DNA of 8,107 nt from Coriobacteriia bacterium (GCA_029858605.1 JAOUET010000079.1:1-8107); one strand, 5' to 3'. Counted from the stretch's first letter, positions 1-6,360 are shown. Notes: generated by a model not told the origin, from the sequence alone. Numbers and translations are program-made.

Positions 1-1
1 G

Positions 2-85
2 CTGTTGCTGGGAACGATCGCCGGCATATACCCCGCGTGGCACGCGGCACGTTTCAGCCCCGTTCGCGCACTTCGGTTCGAGTAG
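2..85 (+). CDS. ABC transporter permease, FtsX/MacB type, C-terminal fragment
   Basis: Only the last 27 codons and the TAG stop are inside the window. They read as one hydrophobic segment followed by the typical end of FtsX-domain permeases, a glycine/proline turn (GIYPAWHAARFSP) and then VRALRFE. That ending is known from MacB, LolC/E and YknZ-type permeases, where the last helix enters the cytoplasm and ends in a P-x-x-ALR-x-E tail. The gene lies upstream of an ATPase on the same strand (294-1052), so it is probably the membrane partner of that ATPase in an export or membrane-lipid/peptide extraction complex. The substrate cannot be judged from 27 residues. The reading frame begins at base 2 and continues leftwards beyond the window. 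Confidence 0.8.
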   Translation: MLLGTIAGIYPAWHAARFSPVRALRFE

Positions 86-119
86 TACCCGCAGCACGCA
101 TTCACTGAGGAGAACGGTC

Positions 120-293
120 ATGTCGCTGGATCAGATCAGGACGCTGGCAGTCGTAGTGGACCGCCACCACTCCACGAGCGCACGGAGAGGTTCCATGCCG
201 AACATTCCCGCGATGGGGCCGACTGGATTGAAGAGACACATTGTCAGGAGAAAGCACGGCGACGTCAGCGCCGTGGAGACAGGAGGAGACACC
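120..293 (+). other. Possible 58-codon N-terminal extension or upstream ORF in frame with the ATPase
   Basis: An ATG at 120 is preceded by GAGGAG at about 106-111 and opens a frame that runs without a stop into the ATPase starting at 294. The 58 extra residues are rich in Arg and His and resemble no ABC domain. The ATG at 195 is in the same frame. Codon choice looks coding-like in the first half and drifts to AGA, GGA and ACA in the second half, so this may be an untranslated spacer that happens to be open. I treat it as an alternative start rather than part of the protein, because ABC ATPases of this family begin a few residues before the first beta strand, as the 294 start gives. Confidence 0.25.
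281..286 (+). promoter_or_regulatory. Strong ribosome-binding site deciding the ATPase start
   Basis: AGGAGG is a perfect Shine-Dalgarno core, 7 bases before the ATG at 294. It is stronger than the site before the in-frame ATG at 120, and supports 294 as the main start. Confidence 0.8.
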
Positions 294-1052
294 ATGGCAC
301 CGGTCATCCAGATCGACGGAGTAGCCAAGAAGTACCGCCTAGGCAAGGACAATCACGTTCACGCTCTGCGCGGCACGAGCATCGAGATTCACAAGGGCGA
401 GATGGTCGCCATCATGGGACCTTCGGGTTCGGGCAAGTCCACGCTCATGCACATCGTAGGCTGTCTCGACACACCGGACGGTGGCAGCGTCGTGCTGAAC
501 GGCCGCCGCGTGGATACCCTGCGCGATCGCGAGCTCACGCGTGTGCGCTCGGCAGAGATAGGCTTCATCTTCCAGGGGTTCAATCTGATTCCGACGCTGT
601 CGGCCATCGACAACGTCGCCCTGGCCGGCGAGTACGCGGGCATGGCGCGGCGCGAGGCGGTAGCCCGTGCCGAGGAGCTGCTGGATCTCGTCGGACTCGC
701 CGAGCGCAAGCGACACCTGCCGAGCGAACTCTCGGGCGGCCAGCAGCAGCGTGTAGCGATCGCGCGCTCGCTGATGAATCGTCCCGCGATCGTGCTCGGC
801 GACGAGCCGACCGGCGACCTGGACACCTCCACCTCGGAGGAGATCATGGGCGTCATGAGAGAGGTCAACCTTGCAACCGGGACCACGTTCGTGCTGGTCA
901 CGCACAACCCTGAGGTGGCAGAGGCTTGCGATCGCACGATCCGCATGCGTGACGGAGCGGTCGAGGACGATGGCCTTGCAGGGCGGGTCGAAGAAGCATT
1001 CTCGGACGTCGGCGTGATCGACCCCGTCTTCGCAACCGGCTGTTGTGCCTAG
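294..1052 (+). CDS. ABC transporter ATP-binding protein, MacB/LolD family
   Basis: This 252-residue protein is the nucleotide-binding subunit that would power the permease ending at 85. All ABC motifs are intact: Walker A GPSGSGKS (residues 42-49), Q-loop Gln94 in FIFQGFNLIP, signature LSGGQQQR (146-153), Walker B AIVLGDE (165-171) with the D-loop GDLDT after it, and the H-loop His204 in VLVTHN. The FQ-FNL-PTLSA-DNV pattern after the Q-loop is characteristic of the MacB/LolD/YknY group, which extract or expel lipids, peptides or macrolides by mechanotransmission rather than import solutes. The start is set by AGGAGG at 281-286. The C-terminus carries about 30 residues beyond the usual end of the fold (after MRDGAVEDD) and finishes Cys-Cys-Ala, which is unusual. 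It lies 208 bases after the permease and ends 28 bases before the palindrome at 1081. Confidence 0.93.
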   Translation: MAPVIQIDGVAKKYRLGKDNHVHALRGTSIEIHKGEMVAIMGPSGSGKSTLMHIVGCLDTPDGGSVVLNGRRVDTLRDRELTRVRSAEIGFIFQGFNLIPTLSAIDNVALAGEYAGMARREAVARAEELLDLVGLAERKRHLPSELSGGQQQRVAIARSLMNRPAIVLGDEPTGDLDTSTSEEIMGVMREVNLATGTTFVLVTHNPEVAEACDRTIRMRDGAVEDDGLAGRVEEAFSDVGVIDPVFATGCCA

Positions 1053-1080
1053 TTGCACGAGAACTCCCATACCCCCCGCA

Positions 1081-1112
1081 AACAGCCGGGGCCGATATCG
1101 GCCCCGGCTGTT
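1081..1112. terminator. Perfect 32-bp palindrome, likely bidirectional terminator between convergent ABC operons
   Basis: The two 16-base halves, centred on GATATC, are exactly complementary, giving a hairpin of about 14 bp with an ATAT loop. The arms contain CAGCCGGGGCCG and its complement. It starts 28 bases after the + strand ATPase and 135 bases beyond the end of the - strand permease gene, exactly where a shared terminator is expected. Neither side has a proper T-run (GACTGTTGCG follows on +, TTGCGGGGGG on -), so it is not a textbook intrinsic terminator on either strand. It could instead be an mRNA 3' end stabiliser. Confidence 0.7.
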
Positions 1113-1170
1113 GACTGTTGCGCGGTGTGCCCGAGAACGAGCACCATATATAACAATATGCAACAGTGAA
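1111..1170. repeat. Imperfect 11-bp inverted repeat flanking an AT-rich block
   Basis: TTGACTGTTGC (1111-1121) is matched by GCAACAGTGAA (1160-1170) with 10 of 11 positions complementary. The stretch just inside the right arm, about 1146-1160, is almost wholly A and T in a GC-rich window. It lies in the 195-base gap between the convergent ABC genes. It may be part of the 3' end structure of the - strand permease mRNA or a protein binding site; the sequence does not decide. The rest of the gap to 1247 shows nothing else clear. Confidence 0.35.
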
Positions 1171-1247
1171 CAAGACAGCCAGCTAGCCAGTAGAGCTGCG
1201 GCGTTTCGATGTGGTGGCTGGCGAGGACTCTCGCGAGTATGGGATCG

Positions 1248-3644
1248 CTATTCGTACCTGATAGCGTCCCCGGGCCGCATCTTGGCCGCCCGCCTGAGCG
1301 GGAAGAATATCACGATCACTGTGCCGAGCAGGGCGAACACGAGCGACCAGCCGATGTAGATCGGGTCATACCTGTCGGGCAACGTGAGTTTCATGGCGTT
1401 GGCCAAGGCTGTGACGATGACTTGAAACACCGCGTAGCCCAACGGGAGGCCGACGATCCAGCCCAGAAACGCCAGGAATAGGCCCTCGGACGAGAAGACG
1501 CGCCTGACATCCTTGGACTGCGCACCTATGCATCTCAGCATTCCGATCTCGGTGGTGCGGTCGAGGATGTTCATCACCAGGGTGCTCATGAGACCGACGA
1601 GGACTATCAGCACCACGATGAAGCTCACCATGAGGAACATTCCAGCAATCGTCTCGTTCTGGGCGACGTTCTGTTCTGCGGCCACGTAGTTGACCTCCGT
1701 GTCGGTCCGGTACCCGAGGCTTTCCATCTCCTCGGCGACCCTCAAGGACGCGGCATCGATCTCAGCGTGGTCTTTGGTGTCAGTGTGAAGGTAGAAACTG
1801 TTGACAGCGTTGCCCTTCTGCAGGACGTCCTGAACAGTCTCAAGCGGTATCTGGACGAACTGGCCGTTGTCGCCGAAGGCGGTGTCGATGCCGATGACCT
1901 CGAACTTGTGGGCACCTGTCGCCGTCATGAGCTCGATCTCTTCGCCGAGCTCGATATCCTCAAAGGTGGACAGAGCGTCGCCGACGACCGCCACGCGTTC
2001 CGCCGCTTCGGCCTCTTCCGGCGTCCACCAGCGCCCCTGACCGTTCTGCACTAGCGTGCCCTCGTTGTTCAGCGATCGCGTGTCTTGCACGTACCCGTAG
2101 ACGGGCACGGTCCGGTCGTTGACCTCGGCAAAGGTGAAGATGGTCGGCTCGGCGAAGTCCACACCCTCGATGCCTTCGATGAGGGCAGCCTTGTCCGCAG
2201 TTATGGGATTGTCCGGATTCTCCTCGACGGACGTCCACATGTCCCATGTCCGAAGGTCGTACGCGCGGATCGTCACATCTATGATGCCGTCGCCGAGGTT
2301 GAGCATGGCGATGATGACTCCGACGGCGAAGGCTACCTGCAAGGCGGTAGAGGCACTTCGGCCCTTCCGGCGCAGCGCGTTGCGGACTCCCATCTGCACG
2401 ACTCGAGGTAGACCACGAATGCCCATGAGACTGCGGTCCAAGAAGCTCTGGCCGTAGTCGGCCGAAATGCCGTGGCTCTCCAGGCCCTCGACTACCGAGA
2501 CGCGCAGCGTTCTAAACAGCGCAGGCAGTGATGCCGCGACCACTACCCCCACGCCCACGAGGACGCTGATGCCGACCGTGGGCCAGTGCACGTCGAAGGA
2601 CGGAGAGAACCCGAAGCCCTCTCTCGCGAACGTACTGCCGACCCAGTAGGCGACTCCGGCTCCGAGGACTGCGCCGATTCCGGACCCGAGAAACCCGAGT
2701 ATCGCCGAAGTGGTCAGGAAGGAACGGAATACCTTTCCCCGGGTCGCGCCGATGGCCTTCATCATGGCGATCTCACGGGTCTGCTCTGAGACCATGGTGT
2801 TCATGGTGTTCGAGATGAGGAACAGGCTCACGAACAGAATCAAGAACGAGAGTATCGCGAAGAAGCTCATGAACTGAGAGAAGATCTCCCGGCCTTCCCA
2901 GTATCCTTCCTCCCGAACATCGGCCAGGTTGTCGAACGCGACGACCGAGGTGTTCGCCACGAGGTAGTCACGGATCACCTCTACGGTCTCGTCCATCGCC
3001 ACCGGATCGGTGTCTTCGAGGGTGAAGGCCAGCTGTGTGAAGCCAGCACGACCGCTGATTCGCTGGACCGTACCCAGATCGGTGTAGAAGACCGCGGTTC
3101 CGCCCCTCGTGGCCCCGCCGTAGATGAAGTTCTTGCCGATTCCCGTGACCTGCAGGTTGTGGGTGCGTCCCGTAAGATCCTCCAGGACGACCTCGTCGTT
3201 CCCGGACACGGATATCACAGCGTTCGCAGCGTTGCCCTGGTCGGTCAGAACCTCCATGTACGAGGGCGCTTCGCCGGAGGTAATGCGGATCACGTCTACC
3301 GCTTGGTCGTCATAGTCGGGGACGCCGACCAGCACCGCATTCTCGCGCCTGTCGCCCATGTGGATCGTGACAGGCAGCATGGCCTTGGGCGACACCGCAT
3401 CGACGTTGTCGAGATTCTCGAGTTGACCGAGCTGTTCGCCGGTGAGTGACACGTTCGTCACTTGCACCCCGATGTTGTGCATGTTCTCGGCCGCCAGCTC
3501 TGCCTCCACAGAGCGGTCTGCAAGCGGCATGATTGCGAACATTCCGATGCCCATGACGCCTAGCGCGACGGTAAGGACGGTGAATATGGTGCGAGCCTTG
3601 CGGCGGGTCAGGTCTTTCCAGGATTTCTTGAGCAGTGCCGACAT
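1248..3644 (-). CDS. ABC transporter permease with two fused FtsX/MacB-like halves
   Basis: This 798-residue membrane protein is the partner of the ATPase just upstream. About eight membrane helices can be read: near 17-40, 260-282, 308-338, 355-377, 432-452, 668-692, 719-745 and 763-783. Large extracytoplasmic domains lie between helices 1 and 2 (about 41-258) and between 5 and 6 (about 453-665). The protein is an internal repeat: TREIAMMKAIGA (289-300) in the first half matches TTEIGMLRCIGA (697-708) in the second, 408 residues apart, and RKARTIFTVL (15-24) matches RKGRSASTAL (426-435). Each half therefore has MacB topology (one helix, outer domain, three-helix FtsX unit), so a single chain would act as a pseudo-dimer on two ATPases. 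The start is the ATG at 3644, preceded by AGGGAG and lying 16 bases after the ATPase stop; an in-frame start 23 codons earlier would overlap the ATPase. No MacA-type adaptor is visible. Substrate unknown. Confidence 0.93.
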   Translation of the reverse strand: MSALLKKSWKDLTRRKARTIFTVLTVALGVMGIGMFAIMPLADRSVEAELAAENMHNIGVQVTNVSLTGEQLGQLENLDNVDAVSPKAMLPVTIHMGDRRENAVLVGVPDYDDQAVDVIRITSGEAPSYMEVLTDQGNAANAVISVSGNDEVVLEDLTGRTHNLQVTGIGKNFIYGGATRGGTAVFYTDLGTVQRISGRAGFTQLAFTLEDTDPVAMDETVEVIRDYLVANTSVVAFDNLADVREEGYWEGREIFSQFMSFFAILSFLILFVSLFLISNTMNTMVSEQTREIAMMKAIGATRGKVFRSFLTTSAILGFLGSGIGAVLGAGVAYWVGSTFAREGFGFSPSFDVHWPTVGISVLVGVGVVVAASLPALFRTLRVSVVEGLESHGISADYGQSFLDRSLMGIRGLPRVVQMGVRNALRRKGRSASTALQVAFAVGVIIAMLNLGDGIIDVTIRAYDLRTWDMWTSVEENPDNPITADKAALIEGIEGVDFAEPTIFTFAEVNDRTVPVYGYVQDTRSLNNEGTLVQNGQGRWWTPEEAEAAERVAVVGDALSTFEDIELGEEIELMTATGAHKFEVIGIDTAFGDNGQFVQIPLETVQDVLQKGNAVNSFYLHTDTKDHAEIDAASLRVAEEMESLGYRTDTEVNYVAAEQNVAQNETIAGMFLMVSFIVVLIVLVGLMSTLVMNILDRTTEIGMLRCIGAQSKDVRRVFSSEGLFLAFLGWIVGLPLGYAVFQVIVTALANAMKLTLPDRYDPIYIGWSLVFALLGTVIVIFFPLRRAAKMRPGDAIRYE

Positions 3645-3660
3645 GTTGGGTCTCCCTGGG

Positions 3661-4329
<669 letters not shown>

Positions 4330-4503
4330 CGAGACCCCTCCCGCTTCGCGAGTGAAGAACAGCCGGAAGACAGCAACGCATATGCCGAGTTCGTGCCGGA
4401 AGGTATTCCTAATCGACTGCAAACAGGACGTCTCTTCATCCAGATCAAGGCAGTCCCGCGCGGCGGGGCGCTGGGTCCCGCCGGACTAGTCCCGCAGACG
4501 AAT

Positions 4504-4947
4504 CTATGGCCTTCGGCCGAACATACCGGCGACCACGCTTGCGAGGGCAGTAAGGGCCGAAGCGCCGATAGGCGCCATGAGCGCTCCGATAGGCAGCTGA
4601 GTCGGGTCAGAACCGGTTTCCCATTGGGGCAGGAACAGGCTCAGGGCCGCAGCGATCACCCAGATTAGGGCGACGGCTATGGCCAGTCCAGTCCAGATTG
4701 GCTTGCGGTCGACCGTGCCGCGGAGCTTGCTCATACCCCACAGATAGCCGACGGAGCCGATCAGTGCCCAAAGCCACGTGAGGAACGCCGGCAACGGGAT
4801 GTGTTCTTGCTGGCTCCCGCTCACAAGGTCGGGAGAGAACACGCTGATTACCAGCACGCAGATCCAGATGACGACCAGTCCGACCGTCGTCCAAAGCATC
4901 CAGGATCCGTCGGCCGTGTCGACAGCTTGCGCCTCGTCATCTGCCAT
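4504..4947 (-). CDS. Small four-helix membrane protein, function unknown
   Basis: The protein is 147 residues with four predicted membrane helices near 16-38, 51-72, 84-106 and 119-142, a short acidic N-terminus (MADDEAQAVD) and a basic end (GRRP). No signal peptide, catalytic motif or metal ligand set is visible, and I do not recognise a family. The start at 4947 has a good GGAGGT four bases upstream; the open frame extends 20 codons more, but that segment holds the ribosome-binding site and is rich in Arg and Ser, so it is probably leader. The gene points the same way as the ABC operon 174 bases downstream, so co-transcription is possible but not shown. It is divergent from the membrane protein gene at 5160. 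Its ribosome-binding site lies within an inverted repeat (4953-4981). Confidence 0.75.
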   Translation of the reverse strand: MADDEAQAVDTADGSWMLWTTVGLVVIWICVLVISVFSPDLVSGSQQEHIPLPAFLTWLWALIGSVGYLWGMSKLRGTVDRKPIWTGLAIAVALIWVIAAALSLFLPQWETGSDPTQLPIGALMAPIGASALTALASVVAGMFGRRP

Positions 4948-4952
4948 CGTGA

Positions 4953-4981
4953 CCTCCACTGTTCGCGGGCTCGAGTGGAGG
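4953..4981 (-). promoter_or_regulatory. Hairpin that can sequester the ribosome-binding site
   Basis: Read on the - strand, CCTCCACT (4981-4974) can pair perfectly with AGTGGAGG (4960-4953) across a 13-base loop. The second arm contains GGAGG of the GGAGGT Shine-Dalgarno site (4957-4952) for the gene starting at 4947. An 8-bp stem over the ribosome-binding site would lower translation unless melted, bound by a factor or opened by coupling to an upstream short ORF. The pairing is seen; regulation is inference. Confidence 0.4.
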
Positions 4982-5159
4982 CGCGCCCTGACTGCACCTC
5001 CCTGCACAACGTCTGCGTCGCTTGTACCCAGTTTCCGCCGGAGGGGAACCGATGAGGAGCCGCCGCCCGGCAGTTGCGACCGGGAGTCGCATGCAGGCCG
5101 GGGATACAGTCGGGTAAACCACTACAGAAGGAGTGCTCGCCGAAACGAACGAGGTGCGC

Positions 5160-5684
5160 ATGAACCCGAAGCGCTTTTCCTGGTGGAAGCTCGTGGCGGT
5201 GTGGGCGCTCTTCCTCGTGCTCCACTTCTCCTACGAGACGTTTCCGAACATGTTGTTCAAGCTCATCGGCGAGGAAGGTGAGACCACCTTCTTCCATATG
5301 AAGATGCTGTTCTTCGCCTACTTGCTGGTGTCCATCGTCGAGTTCGTCGCGCGCCGCAAGACCCTCGTCTCAACGAGCAGCTTCGCCTCGTCGCGTGCGC
5401 TGGTCTCAGTCGCGTATCCGTGGCTCACGATCACGATCTGGTTCTTTGCCGAGGCGGTAGGCCTCACGATGCACAACCTAGCTGTGGAGCTGGTCTACGC
5501 GAACTTGGCGACACTACTCGGCATCTACATGGCGCTGTTGATGGAGGAGTTCCTCGGCGGCCTCGATTTCCGTCCATCTGCGAAGGCGATGATCGCGCTG
5601 GTGTTCGCTTGCGCATTGCTGAGCTACACAGCGTTCTCTTTCACGACGCCCCAGCCCTTCTTCACCACGCCCCCGGGCTTCTAG
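5160..5684 (+). CDS. DUF6512-like integral membrane protein
   Basis: This 174-residue protein has about five membrane helices near 8-24, 46-63, 80-101, 108-131 and 141-161. The segment LHFSYETFPN (21-30), followed by a short loop and FFHMKMLFFAYLL (44-56), resembles, from memory, the N-terminal signature of the DUF6512 family, whose members read LHF-YE-S followed by a W-EH-KL-FFP pattern. The C-terminal end FTTPQPFFTTPPGF also fits the FT--PP--P-F-DP-G ending of that family. The family has no known function. Glu in the usual W-EH motif is replaced here (TTFFHMKM), so it would be a divergent member. The start at 5160 is chosen because GAGG lies five bases upstream; a GTG at 5133 overlaps AGAAGGAG and cannot use it. 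That AGAAGGAG (5126-5133) has no start codon at the right distance. The gene is divergent from the 147-residue membrane protein across a 212-base gap. Confidence 0.78.
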   Translation: MNPKRFSWWKLVAVWALFLVLHFSYETFPNMLFKLIGEEGETTFFHMKMLFFAYLLVSIVEFVARRKTLVSTSSFASSRALVSVAYPWLTITIWFFAEAVGLTMHNLAVELVYANLATLLGIYMALLMEEFLGGLDFRPSAKAMIALVFACALLSYTAFSFTTPQPFFTTPPGF

Positions 5685-5702
5685 CGCATTGCCTGGCGTA
5701 TG

Positions 5703-5769
5703 CGTTCTGCCGACGTTCTGCCGAAGACGCGCGCGCGCGCGTTCGCGCGTCAAACACTAGGCAGAACGT
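5703..5769. repeat. Three copies of a CGTTCTGCC motif enclosing a CG-alternating hairpin
   Basis: CGTTCTGCCGA occurs twice in direct tandem (5703-5713, 5714-5724). An inverted copy, GGCAGAACGT (5760-5769), is exactly complementary to 5713-5722. Between them GACGCGCG (5726-5733) pairs with CGCGCGTC (5744-5751), and 5727-5742 is a perfect alternating purine-pyrimidine run of mostly CG. The block starts 18 bases after the DUF6512-like gene and ends 6 bases before the -35 box of the next promoter. It could be a terminator for the upstream gene (no T-run follows) or an operator for the downstream promoter. Confidence 0.6.
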
Positions 5770-5775
5770 GACAGG

Positions 5776-5804
5776 TTCGCACTTGGCGCAAAGCGTGCTA
5801 CACT
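5776..5804 (+). promoter_or_regulatory. Putative housekeeping-sigma promoter for the cold-shock gene
   Basis: TTCGCA (5776-5781) and TACACT (5799-5804) are separated by exactly 17 bases and each matches four of six consensus positions; a TG one base before the -10 box (TGCTACACT) gives an extended -10. Transcription would begin near 5811, leaving a leader of roughly 107 bases before the ATG at 5918. Confidence 0.55.
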
Positions 5805-5812
5805 GAATCCAG

Positions 5813-5901
5813 GCGAGCCGAATGGGCTCGCAGGATTGCGATGTGACACACCGCATTCTGGCGGTGAATAGTCACATCGCTTTGTTTTGCCCCGTTGGGG
5901 C
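5813..5901 (+). promoter_or_regulatory. Structured 5' leader of the cold-shock gene, with terminator-like hairpin
   Basis: Three hairpins follow one another. Hairpin 1 pairs GCGAGCC (5813-5819) with GGCTCGC (5825-5831). Hairpin 2 pairs GCGATGTGAC (5838-5847) with GTCACATCGC (5871-5880) and, inside, CACCGC (5849-5854) with GCGGTG (5861-5866), 16 bp in all, with one unpaired base on the left and four on the right; it is followed at once by TTTGTTTT. Hairpin 3 is GCCCC-GTT-GGGGC (5889-5901), directly before the GAGAGG ribosome-binding site (5902-5907). Hairpin 2 plus the U-run looks like an intrinsic terminator, yet only 29 bases separate it from the start codon, too few for a separate promoter, so it probably lies within the leader. 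Temperature-sensing or attenuation by cold-shock protein is a reasonable guess, as enterobacterial cspA leaders are known thermosensors; this layout is not the same structure as far as I can tell. Confidence 0.6.
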
Positions 5902-5917
5902 GAGAGGATGGATTTGC

Positions 5918-6121
5918 ATGGCAGAAGGCAAGGTCAAGTGGTTCAACGCGGACAAGGGTTACGGTTTCATCGAGCGCGAGGATGGCGAAGATCTCTTCGT
6001 TCATTTCTCCGAGATCCAGAGTGAGGGCTTCAAGAGCCTCGACGAGGGTCAGGCCGTCTCCTTCACGGAAGCCACGGGCCAGAATGGCAAGCAGCAGGCG
6101 ACGCAGGTGCGCGCTATCTAA
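5918..6121 (+). CDS. csp: Cold-shock protein, CspA family
   Basis: This 67-residue single-domain protein is a five-stranded OB-fold RNA chaperone that binds single-stranded nucleic acid and melts mRNA structure. It opens with the family hallmark GKVKWFN (4-10), has RNP1 KGYGFI (13-18) and RNP2 DLFVHF (25-30), and ends in a normal final strand (QQATQVRAI). Length is standard for bacterial Csp proteins. The frame is open 32 codons further upstream, but that part is the hairpin-rich leader; the ATG at 5918 has GAGAGG ten bases before it and gives the exact family N-terminus. It is monocistronic: own promoter at 5776 and a strong terminator at 6142. The suffix letter of the paralogue cannot be assigned. 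Confidence 0.96.
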   Translation: MAEGKVKWFNADKGYGFIEREDGEDLFVHFSEIQSEGFKSLDEGQAVSFTEATGQNGKQQATQVRAI

Positions 6122-6141
6122 GCGCACACTCACGTGATCGC

Positions 6142-6187
6142 ACACGGACCGGACGACCCTCGGGGCGTCCGGTCTCGTGTTTCTTCT
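6142..6187 (+). terminator. Intrinsic terminator of the cold-shock gene
   Basis: ACACGGACCGGACG (6142-6155) pairs with 6166-6180, 14 bp with a single bulged T at 6175 and a 10-base loop. It is followed by TTCTTCT, overlapping a T-rich run at 6180-6187. It starts 20 bases after the csp stop codon. Confidence 0.88.
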
Positions 6188-6200
6188 GGCCTCGGTTTGC

Positions 6201-6293
6201 CGGACAAGCGCGCGTACTCAGACTCTACCCGACTCGCACTTGCCTGCTCGGGGAACCAACGAAGAGGGGCTTTGAGCGGACGCGGACAAGCGC
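6201..6293 (+). repeat. Two direct copies of CGGACAAGCGC
   Basis: The 11-base word occurs at 6201-6211 and 6283-6293 in the noncoding stretch between the csp terminator and the hydrolase gene. The copies lie 82 bases apart, about eight helical turns. They could be binding sites for a regulator of the hydrolase, or chance in GC-rich DNA. I found no clear promoter between 6188 and 6360. Confidence 0.3.
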
Positions 6294-6360
6294 AGCGGTT
6301 GGTGCGGCGTTTTCCCCTACTCAAGCGCATGACATCCGCACTGGGAACGCAGGGGCAGGT

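Noticed and set aside
1146..1154. Promoter -10 box in the AT-rich block
   Set aside because: No acceptable -35 box at 16-18 bases on the + strand, and a - strand promoter (TTCACT with TATGGT) would fire into the convergent terminator with no gene to serve.
339..1163. Long - strand open frame opposite the + strand ATPase
   Set aside because: It is antisense to a gene with all ABC motifs, its translation has low-complexity Arg/His/Ala content and no family features, and it has no convincing ribosome-binding site; a GC-rich shadow frame.
4461..4483. Terminator for the small membrane protein gene
   Set aside because: The 7-bp CGGCGGG / CCCGCCG stem has no T-run on the - strand side, so it gives no real support for termination there.
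5838..5880. CRP-like operator, because the arms contain TGTGA and TCACA
   Set aside because: The half-sites are separated by 25 bases instead of 6, and the inner bases form a second stem, so RNA hairpin formation is the better explanation.
5822..5917. N-terminal extension of the cold-shock protein (32 codons open in frame)
   Set aside because: The segment is the hairpin-rich leader, its translation is unlike any Csp protein, and the ATG at 5918 gives the exact family N-terminus with a ribosome-binding site.
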